Positions 50,590 through 56,970 of a stretch of 64,000 nt of DNA are shown here, piece by piece. The position numbers and the translations under genes are program-made. The DNA is from Gammaproteobacteria bacterium (GTDB lineage Bacteria > Pseudomonadota > Gammaproteobacteria > Thiohalomonadales > Thiohalomonadaceae): contig JALOAT010000004.1 of NCBI GenBank assembly GCA_023228645.1, positions 62,001 through 126,000 on the forward strand. Reading direction: 5' to 3'. Every line of letters begins with the position of its first letter. Within the stretch, counting starts at the first letter, position 1. A model generated the notes under the pieces. It searched no databases. It was not told the DNA's origin and saw only the letters and a program-made list of their open reading frames with translations.

Positions 50590-51534
50590 ATGGCTATTGC
50601 CGAACCGGCGGTGGAACGCTATGCAACCCAACCCGTGGCCAAGTACCTGGCGGCCACACGGCCGCCGTTTCTGCTCGCCAGCGTGGCACCGGTGATCATC
50701 GGCCTGGCGGCGGCATACCACGACAATGTCACCCTCATCGCCTTCACGGCATTGCTCACGCTGCTCGGCGCCATGCTGGTGCAGGCGGGCGTGAACGTGC
50801 TCAACGACTATTACGATGCGCTCAATGGCACGGATGCCATGAATCAGGAGCGCATCTATCCCTTCACGGGCGGTAGTCGTTTTATCCAAAACGGTGTGCT
50901 TACGGAGCGGGAGACCGCCGTATTCGGCACCCTGCTGTTCGCCTTGAGTGCGGTCATCGGCCTCGTTCTGCTGCCATACGCCGGTTTTGGTCTGGTGGGG
51001 GTGGGATTCGTGGGTCTGCTTATCGGCTGGGCCTATTCGGCACCGCCGCTGGCGCTGAACAGCCGCGGCTTTGGCGAACTGTCCGTGGCCCTCGGCTTCG
51101 GCTTCTTAATCCCGCTCGGCACCGACATGGTGCAGCGCGGTGACTTCGCCGCCCTGCCGTTGCTTGCCGCCGCGCCCTACGCCTTGCTGGTGGCCGGCCT
51201 GCTCTACATCAACCAGTTTCCCGACCGCCTCGCCGACGCGGCGGCAGGCAAGCACCACTGGGTCGTGCGGCTCGGACCGCAGCGCGCACGCTGGGGCTAT
51301 CTGGCCCTGGTGCTCGGTGCCTACGGCATGTTGCCGCTGTTGGTGCTGGTGGGCGCCTTACCCGTGCCTGCATTGCTCGGACTCATCGCCCTGCCGCTGA
51401 GCCTGCGTGCCGCCGCGGATGTGCTGCGCTTCGCGGCGACGCCCGCCCGGCTCGCGCCGGCCATCCGCCTCACCATCGCCGCCATGCTGCTGCACAGCGT
51501 TACGCTGTCCTTGGGGCTGGTGCTCGCCGCCTGA
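50590..51534 (+). CDS. UbiA-family prenyltransferase, MenA-like
   Basis: A 314-residue integral membrane prenyltransferase with about eight to nine helices. It has the first Asp-rich motif NDYYDALNGTD and GGSRFIQNGVL, which resemble MenA (1,4-dihydroxy-2-naphthoate prenylation to demethylmenaquinone). A second motif region (FPDRLADAAAGKHHWVVRLG) is also present. No other men or ubi genes are near, so the acceptor is not proven. ATG 50590 lies 7 nt after GAGGAG (50577-50582) and is preferred to ATG 50584. Confidence 0.85.
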   Translation: MAIAEPAVERYATQPVAKYLAATRPPFLLASVAPVIIGLAAAYHDNVTLIAFTALLTLLGAMLVQAGVNVLNDYYDALNGTDAMNQERIYPFTGGSRFIQNGVLTERETAVFGTLLFALSAVIGLVLLPYAGFGLVGVGFVGLLIGWAYSAPPLALNSRGFGELSVALGFGFLIPLGTDMVQRGDFAALPLLAAAPYALLVAGLLYINQFPDRLADAAAGKHHWVVRLGPQRARWGYLALVLGAYGMLPLLVLVGALPVPALLGLIALPLSLRAAADVLRFAATPARLAPAIRLTIAAMLLHSVTLSLGLVLAA

Positions 51535-51585
51535 TAGCGCGTACTGCTCCGCGGCTCTGTGTGACGAGCGGGACGGGGATACGTC

Positions 51586-51927
51586 TCAGGCCGGGACGTG
51601 CTGGTCGAGGAATTCGCGGATGAACGAGGCGGGTCTGCTGCCGGTGAAGCGGCCCACTTCCTCGCCGTCCACGAACAGGATCACGGTGGGGAATCCACGC
51701 AGGCCGTAGCGGCCGCACAGCTTCATGTTCTCGTCCGCGTCGACCTTGGCCAGGCGCACACTGCCCGCATACTCTTCCATGACCTTGTGCAGGATGGGGG
51801 CGAGCGAAAGGCACGGACCGCACCAGTCGGCCCAGAAATCCACGAGCATGGGGACTTCGGCGGATGCCTGGAGAACCTTGTCGTCGAAATCCTCGACGGT
51901 GGCTTCGAAGATGAGTGTGTTGTTCAT
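51586..51927 (-). CDS. Thioredoxin
   Basis: A 113-residue thioredoxin with the active-site WCGPC in VDFWADWCGPCLSLAPIL, the cis-Pro region GFPTVILFVDGEEVGRFTG and no signal peptide, so it is a cytoplasmic disulfide reductase. The sequence is more divergent than classical TrxA (CLSLAPILHKVMEEY) and may be a secondary thioredoxin. It is convergent with the prenyltransferase gene and divergent from nfi. Confidence 0.93.
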   Translation of the reverse strand: MNNTLIFEATVEDFDDKVLQASAEVPMLVDFWADWCGPCLSLAPILHKVMEEYAGSVRLAKVDADENMKLCGRYGLRGFPTVILFVDGEEVGRFTGSRPASFIREFLDQHVPA

Positions 51928-52051
51928 GAAACCGATGTGATTGAGAGGCTGCTCAAGTGTGGGGGGCGGTCAGACACGGCGCAATTACCCGGATGGGCTA
52001 TCCCTGATGGCAAGAGGCGCGTTGCCTGGTTCGCGACCGTACACTCACGCC

Positions 52052-52717
52052 ATGCCTCTGTATCCGACCTTCTCACATCCTTGGGATATGACGCCCCGGG
52101 AGGCCGTGGCCCTGCAACGGGAGCTCGCTCCCCGCGTGCAGCGAACGGGGCGGCTCGATGCGGTGCGTTGCGTGGCGGGTGTGGACGTGGGTTACGAACA
52201 GGGCGGCGCCGTGACCCGGGCAGCGGTGGCGGTGCTGGATTTTCCCGGGCTCGGGCTGCGCGAGCAGGTCGTGGCGCGGGCGCCGACGCATTTCCCTTAT
52301 GTGCCGGGATTATTGTCGTTTCGTGAGATCCCGGCCGTGCTCGAGGCCTTCGCCGTTCTCGAAAGCACACCGGACCTGGTGCTCTGCGACGGGCAGGGCC
52401 TGGCTCATCCGCGCCGCTTCGGGCTGGCTTGTCACCTGGGCGTGCTCCTGGACGTAGCCACCATCGGCGCCGCCAAATCACGCCTGCTGGGCGAGCACGC
52501 CGAGGTGCCGCCGCAGCGGGGCGCCTGGGTGCCGCTCATGGACATGGGCGAGGTCATAGGGGCGGTACTGCGCACCCGCACGAACACCCGCCCGTTGTTC
52601 GTTTCCATCGGCCATGCCCTCGATCTGGAGGAGGCCATCCACTGGACCCTCGCCTGCACGCCGCGCTATCGCCTCCCGGAAACCACCCGCGCGGCGCACC
52701 GGCTCGCCTCGGGTTAG
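52052..52717 (+). CDS. nfi: Endonuclease V
   Basis: Nfi cuts DNA one base 3' of deoxyinosine and similar deaminated bases, starting their repair. The 221-residue product has the metal-binding residues in AGVDVGYE, YVPGLLSFREIP and LCDGQGLAHPRRFGLACHLG, the conserved Nfi core, and matches the E. coli length (223). The frame is open upstream, but ATG 52052 gives the normal start. It faces hypA convergently across a short family D repeat. Confidence 0.95.
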   Translation: MPLYPTFSHPWDMTPREAVALQRELAPRVQRTGRLDAVRCVAGVDVGYEQGGAVTRAAVAVLDFPGLGLREQVVARAPTHFPYVPGLLSFREIPAVLEAFAVLESTPDLVLCDGQGLAHPRRFGLACHLGVLLDVATIGAAKSRLLGEHAEVPPQRGAWVPLMDMGEVIGAVLRTRTNTRPLFVSIGHALDLEEAIHWTLACTPRYRLPETTRAAHRLASG

Positions 52718-52732
52718 CAGACGTTTTCTCCC

Positions 52733-52800
52733 GCCAACACGCCGGGACGCCAGGGAATCATTCTTCTCTCCCCTCGCGCTCTTAGCGTCTTGGCGAGATC
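52733..52800 (+). repeat. Imperfect CGCCAAGA-type inverted repeat (family D)
   Basis: GCCAACACGCCGGGACGCCA (52733-52752) can pair imperfectly with TAGCGTCTTGGCGAGATC (52783-52800). The right arm reads CGCTCTTAGCGTCTTGGCGA, typical of another widespread 7-8 nt-unit intergenic repeat. It lies between the convergent nfi and hypA genes and could serve as a terminator. Confidence 0.5.
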
Positions 52801-52820
52801 AAAAATTCGTTCATGTGGGA

Positions 52821-53189
52821 TCAGTGGTGGGTCGCCAGTTGCGGCGTTCCCGACAGTTGCACGGAAACGAGCCGCAGCTCGTCGCCGCTCATCAGTTGGG
52901 TGCGAATGCCGCTGCAATGGCCGCACAGCAGACGGTTGGGGGTGGTGTCGGTTTCCGCGCCGCAGGTCAGGCAGCGCACGCGCACTGCCGCACTCTCGAT
53001 GATCAGCTCGGCGCCCTCGGCGCGGGTGCCGGCGCTGGCGAAGGGGAAGGCGTCGGCCAGCAGGTTCGGTTCGATGCCGGAAAGCGGCCCGACGCGCAGA
53101 ACTACCTGTTCGACCCGCTCGGCATGATGCTCCCGGGCGATGTCCAAGACCTCGCGCAACAGGTCCTGGCAGACTGGGAGTTCACGCAT
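52821..53189 (-). CDS. hypA: Hydrogenase nickel-insertion protein HypA, with Arg at position 2
   Basis: HypA delivers nickel, with HypB, to [NiFe]-hydrogenase (or urease) precursors. The 122-residue product has the fold of the family (LREVLDIAREHHAERVEQVVLRVGPLSGIEPNLLADAF) and an intact zinc site CLTC...CGHC. However, it starts MRELPVCQ, where almost all HypA start MHE; His2 is a nickel ligand, so nickel binding may be altered. The start ATG 53189 overlaps hypC by 8 bp. No hypB, D, E or F nor hydrogenase subunits are in the window. It may be specialised or decaying. Confidence 0.85.
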   Translation of the reverse strand: MRELPVCQDLLREVLDIAREHHAERVEQVVLRVGPLSGIEPNLLADAFPFASAGTRAEGAELIIESAAVRVRCLTCGAETDTTPNRLLCGHCSGIRTQLMSGDELRLVSVQLSGTPQLATHH

Positions 53190-53397
53190 GGCCGACGTCC
53201 ACCGCGAGCATCTCGGCGGGCAGTGCCCAAGTGGCGCGCGCATCATCGGAGGCGAGCTTCTGGAGCCCATGGTCGCCCGGGATGACCGGCTCGCCCTGTG
53301 ACATGGGCAGGCTGATTTCGCGCTCGATGCCCCCGGCGTTGCAGCGTGCCGTACGGCCGTCGAGCTGGATCACCTGCATGGGGATGCCGAGGCACAT
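53182..53397 (-). CDS. hypC: HypC/HupF-family hydrogenase chaperone, short form
   Basis: HypC/HupF chaperones carry the Fe(CN)2CO cofactor with HypD to the hydrogenase large subunit; Cys2 is essential and present (MCLGIPMQVIQLDGRTARC). This 71-residue version has GIEREISLP and a C-terminal helix (DDARATWALPAEML), but the usual strand with the conserved His (typically GDWVLVHVGFA) between them is reduced to GDHGLQKL. That looks like an internal deletion of about eight to ten residues. It overlaps hypA by 8 bp. It could be a divergent functional variant or a decaying copy. Confidence 0.75.
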   Translation of the reverse strand: MCLGIPMQVIQLDGRTARCNAGGIEREISLPMSQGEPVIPGDHGLQKLASDDARATWALPAEMLAVDVGHA

Positions 53398-53800
53398 GAC
53401 AATGTCCGTTGCGGCGAGCGGGGCCAAAACGCTGGCGGCATACTAAGCCATCCATGCAGCGCCCTCAATGCGTGGTTGCGTCGCCGGGCCATCATCACCT
53501 CTCTCGTCATGACGCCTTCAGACTATTGCGAAGATCCCCGTAACCGGTTTACGTTGGCTCGGCTGTCAAGGGCCGGGTATCGGCAATGCGCTCTTGGCGG
53601 AGGCGCGGCGCCCATGCGGAGTGCATCGAAGGCGGTACCCCTGGTTTCACCTTAGCCGTTTCCTGCCGACACCGGTGGGTTCGCGTCATCGATGTCTCTG
53701 GACCGGCGCCCGGCGATCGTGGTGGACATGGAACTTGGGCGCTGCACCGGTCCTGGGGAAACCCGCGAATTCGCCATGAACTTGCTACAGGAACGGAACC
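53398..53800. other. Gene-poor region between divergent hypC and hupH-like genes, with one possible small ORF
   Basis: About 400 bp between divergent maturation genes, presumably carrying both promoters. One small open frame on the plus strand (ATG 53692 to TGA 53814, 40 codons, MSLDRRPAIVVDMELGRCTG...) overlaps the start of the hupH-like gene by 14 nt. It has no recognisable relatives and no ribosome-binding site. No terminator, repeat or RNA gene was recognised. Confidence 0.4.
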
Positions 53801-54208
53801 ATGGGACTCGATGACATCCACGTGGGTGTGGTGAACGGCAACGGCAACGGTCGGGCGTTGCTGAACGAAATCGCCCGCCTGCTCCAGCACCTGCTCGAAA
53901 CCGGTGAAAGTGCCAGCATCGATCTCGCGCGGCTGCCGCTTTCCGGCGAGGACTATGACCTGCTGGATGAGGTGCTGGGTGAAGGCGAGGTCCATGCGGA
54001 AGTGTCCGCGCTCGGCGCTACCGAAGTGGTGGAGACGGGCGTCCCGGGCGTTTGGTGGGTGACACACTACAACGCCGACGAGGAAGTCATGGCGGAATTC
54101 ATCGAAGTGGCGTTCTGTCCGGAGATCCTCCGCAGCGCCGCGGAAGACGTGAACGAGGGCCTCGAGGCCTTGCGCGCGCGCCTGTTCGAAGAACATCTGA
54201 GCGGTTGA
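53801..54208 (+). CDS. HupH/HyaF-like hydrogenase expression protein (C-terminal domain only)
   Basis: A 135-residue protein corresponding to the C-terminal domain of HupH/HyaF, [NiFe]-hydrogenase accessory proteins involved in small-subunit Fe-S assembly or expression. Family segments are LLDEVLGEGEVHAEV, VVETGVPGVWWVTHYN and EEVMAEFIEVAFCPEIL. Classical HyaF/HupH proteins are about 280 residues, so the N-terminal half is absent; short forms exist, and this one has its own start (ATG 53801 with AGGAACGG upstream). With hypA and hypC, it indicates a hydrogenase-related island without structural genes. Confidence 0.75.
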   Translation: MGLDDIHVGVVNGNGNGRALLNEIARLLQHLLETGESASIDLARLPLSGEDYDLLDEVLGEGEVHAEVSALGATEVVETGVPGVWWVTHYNADEEVMAEFIEVAFCPEILRSAAEDVNEGLEALRARLFEEHLSG

Positions 54209-54243
54209 ACGCCGGCCGGGGGCGACCGGCACGGGCCGCGGGT

Positions 54244-54441
54244 TCAGGTGATGAGGCGCTGATCGGCGGTGGCGATGTCGCGCAGGAAAAGCCGCAGCTC
54301 CGCCTCGGCGTCCGCCCTGCTGTCGAACGGCCCATGATCGAGCCCTTCCCGCGTGGCGAAGTACCACTTGTCACCGACACTGAACAGACGCCCGGACCGA
54401 AAAGGGACCGGGCGGTCCTCGCCCTGTCTGTTTGCACGCAT
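54244..54441 (-). CDS. DUF6316-like small protein
   Basis: A 65-residue protein, MRANRQGEDRPVPFRSGRLF onward, with the pattern RSGRLFSVGDKWYFATREGLDHGPFDS and a short helical tail. This resembles small DUF6316 proteins of Pseudomonas and related bacteria, which have no known function. ATG 54441 is preceded by AAGGAG at 7 nt, so it is very likely translated. It is convergent with the hupH-like gene. Confidence 0.7.
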   Translation of the reverse strand: MRANRQGEDRPVPFRSGRLFSVGDKWYFATREGLDHGPFDSRADAEAELRLFLRDIATADQRLIT

Positions 54442-54695
54442 GCCATCACTCCTTTGGTTTGCCCTGCGTCTACCAATTACTAACGTCCGACAGGCGCCTG
54501 TCAAGCATGGGTCCTCAACTTGTTCGTTTTGCGTCGAGCCCATGAACCACAGCAAAAAGCGTGAACCAAGTCAGGTTTCGGTGTTGCTGCGGTGGGCGGC
54601 CTTGAGTCTGTCACATACCCCTGCTACCGTCCGCGCTGGCCGGCTGGACCCGTAGTTTGGTGCAGAGTTTCCGGCAACTGAAAGGAGGCTTTTCC

Positions 54696-55076
54696 ATGTC
54701 CCAGGTAGACAAGGCAGAAATCCTGGCGCTGATTCGTCGCGCCAAGTCATCCCACATCCGCTGGCGTTCCTATGCACAGGGGTTGGTCAACGGTGTCCCG
54801 GTCGATGACGACAAGGCCCCGGTCCGGCACACCGACTGCCGTTTCGGCCAGTGGTATTTCGGCGAAGGCACCCGCTTGCTCAGCGACCTGGAGGTGTTCC
54901 GGAACATTCAGGCTCCGCACGAGATGCTGCACGGCATTTACGAGCAGATACACGGCCTGGTGGCACGCAACGAGCTTGAGGCCGCCATGGGCAAGTTGCA
55001 GCAGTTAGTGGAGATTTCCCGCACCCTGCTCGAGCAGATCGAGCTCCTGGAACAGGAAGTGAACGCTCGCTGGTAG
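54696..55076 (+). CDS. Stand-alone CZB (chemoreceptor zinc-binding) domain protein
   Basis: A 126-residue single-domain protein. It has the CZB zinc-site pattern: a first His in SSHIRWRSYAQG, the HTDCRFGQWYFGEG core (with the Cys that senses zinc or oxidants such as hypochlorite), and a later APHEMLHGIYEQIH histidine pair. CZB domains usually sit at the C-terminus of chemoreceptors or diguanylate cyclases; here the domain is alone. AAAGGAGG (54681-54688) precedes ATG 54696. The gene lies upstream of the signalling cluster and could modulate it in trans (inference). Confidence 0.88.
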   Translation: MSQVDKAEILALIRRAKSSHIRWRSYAQGLVNGVPVDDDKAPVRHTDCRFGQWYFGEGTRLLSDLEVFRNIQAPHEMLHGIYEQIHGLVARNELEAAMGKLQQLVEISRTLLEQIELLEQEVNARW

Positions 55077-55139
55077 GCGCGGCCTGACGCGATTTTTCGA
55101 TGAGTCCCCGTTGTTTGTACGGCCGTCCAGCGGTGGCGT

Positions 55140-55778
55140 TTACCAGCGCGTGCCGAGACTCAGACCCAGGTAGTCACCGCCAAGACCGGTGTCGTCGATG
55201 CCGAAATCGCGGAACTCGCCTTCGGTGAACCAGCGACGGTAGTCGATGCCGAACGAGTCCCGTCCGACGATCCATTCCACACCGACACCGAGGTGAGCGG
55301 TGGGCGAGGCGGTCTCTTCTTCCACGGTCCGCGGCACGCCGCCGGCCGTGCCGCTGGTCCGCAAGCGACTGCCCTGGAATCCCACCGCGGCCATGGCGTA
55401 GGGCCGCAGCGCGCCGCGCGGCGGCTGCAACCGGAGGCCGTAAGTGATCGCCGCTACCGTGAGTTCGGTGGTGTTACTGGCGGTATCGAGTGTGGGCGGC
55501 AGGGCCGGGGTGTCGTAGGAGCGCTCCGAGAGCCAGAGCTCCAGGTTGGCGGCCAGCAAGCCATCCAGCGCGACGGGCGACGAGGCGCTCAGGCCGACGG
55601 TGAAGCGCGGGCTGTCATTGCGCAGGCCCGTGGGGCTTTCCTCGCCGTCGAGCGAACCCAGCAGGACGCGAAAGGAAAGTTCGGGCTCGCCGAAGGGATC
55701 GCGCGGCTGTGCGCAGGCGCCCGTGGCGGCCAGCGCCAGCACCGCCATAAGAACCGGTTTAAAGCCGTGTTGCCCCAT
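55140..55778 (-). CDS. Predicted outer-membrane beta-barrel protein
   Basis: A 212-residue protein with a signal peptide (VLMAVLALAATGACAQ), alternating hydrophobic strands and a C-terminal aromatic residue (LGGDYLGLSLGTRW), as expected for an eight-stranded OmpA/OmpW-like barrel folded by BAM. Strands such as PRFTVGLSASSPVAL, LRPYAMAAVGFQGSRL and PTAHLGVGVEWIVG alternate polar and non-polar residues. The cysteine at the signal-peptide end is not in a convincing lipobox. GGAGGT lies 3 nt before the ATG. Function is unknown. Confidence 0.78.
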   Translation of the reverse strand: MGQHGFKPVLMAVLALAATGACAQPRDPFGEPELSFRVLLGSLDGEESPTGLRNDSPRFTVGLSASSPVALDGLLAANLELWLSERSYDTPALPPTLDTASNTTELTVAAITYGLRLQPPRGALRPYAMAAVGFQGSRLRTSGTAGGVPRTVEEETASPTAHLGVGVEWIVGRDSFGIDYRRWFTEGEFRDFGIDDTGLGGDYLGLSLGTRW

Positions 55779-56013
55779 TCCACCTCCGCCGAACTGTGCG
55801 CCCCGATTCGCCCTGACTGTAACCCAGGAGCGACGCCGCAGTGGAGCGTTCCTGTCACGGATTCAACGTGGATGGATTCCGGCTGCGCCGGAGGATGAAA
55901 GCACAGCGTCCCGCTATCGGCCTCTGTTTCTTCCCGAGCTTGCTGCCAAGCGGGGCCGCCACGAGGGCGGCCGTGCGCGTCCACTGCTTTGCCAGCCCGC
56001 CAGGCAGGCCGTT

Positions 56014-56742
56014 TCAGCCCGTCACCATGACCAGGTCGATGGGAACCGGCGAGATCACCACCCCCTCCGGTAACAGGTTGTCGGAGCGCAGTTTGACCGA
56101 GGTGGCCTCCTCTTCCACCCAACACACGGCGTAGCGCATCAACTCGTTGGCGTTTTTCAGCGCCAGTTTCTTCTTGATGTTTTCGCGATGGGCATCCACG
56201 GTCTTCACCGAACGGTGCAGGCGCTGGGCGATTTCCGACGAGGACAACCCGAGGCCGAGCAGACGCAGCACTTCGATTTCCCGGTTGGTCAACGGCAGGT
56301 GCGTGGCGGCGGCCTGGGGCTGGTCGCTCACATTGGACATGCGGGCGAGCAGTTCATCGGAGGCGTAGTGGCCGCCGGCGGCCACTTTGCGAATGCCAGC
56401 GAGCAACACATCCGGCGCCTCGCTCTTCATTACGAAGCCCCGCGCCCCCGCGGCGATGGCGCGGTCACCGTAGCGCAGTTCGTCGTGCATGGTGGTGACC
56501 AGCACCGGCACCTGGGGATAACGAGCGGTCAGGAGTTTGATGAATTGCAGCCCGTCCACGTCGGGCAAAGTCAGGTCGAGAAGAATTACGTCGACGGCGA
56601 TTTTTCCCAATGCACAAAGCGCTGCGTGGGCATCCCCTGCTTCGGCCACCACCGCAATGTCCGGTTCGCGGCTGGGCAGCGTGACCAGGCCGAAACGCAT
56701 CACATCGTGATCTTCGATTACCAATGTTCTTATCGTTTTCAC
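56014..56742 (-). CDS. LuxR/NarL-family response regulator
   Basis: A 242-residue DNA-binding response regulator. The receiver has an acidic pocket (IEDHD), acceptor Asp56 in VILLDLTLPDVDG and Lys in FVMKSEAPD. The C-terminal GerE/LuxR helix-turn-helix (LTNREIEVLRLLGLGLSSSEIAQRLHRSVKTVDAHR) spans about 148-205, and an unusual extra tail of about 30 residues follows. The start is GTG 56742, about 7 nt after AGGAGA. It is divergent from the hybrid histidine kinase, a likely partner; the controlled genes are not evident. Confidence 0.92.
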   Translation of the reverse strand: MKTIRTLVIEDHDVMRFGLVTLPSREPDIAVVAEAGDAHAALCALGKIAVDVILLDLTLPDVDGLQFIKLLTARYPQVPVLVTTMHDELRYGDRAIAAGARGFVMKSEAPDVLLAGIRKVAAGGHYASDELLARMSNVSDQPQAAATHLPLTNREIEVLRLLGLGLSSSEIAQRLHRSVKTVDAHRENIKKKLALKNANELMRYAVCWVEEEATSVKLRSDNLLPEGVVISPVPIDLVMVTG

Positions 56743-56970
56743 TGCCTACTCTCCTGTTTTTCCATTTCCCTGAAGCTGCATATCGAATCGCCGATTCCGC
56801 GGGTTGTGAATCGATGTCTGTCAAGGAAACCAACGTCAGAACTCCGCTACTCCCTTGTGCATCAATACCCAAACTCAAATGAATAGGGAATATCCTGAGA
56901 GTTTCGCTTCGCCCCCCGGTTCACAATCGCTGCGGCCCTAACAATCATCAGGCGAACGGGTGACCATTTG

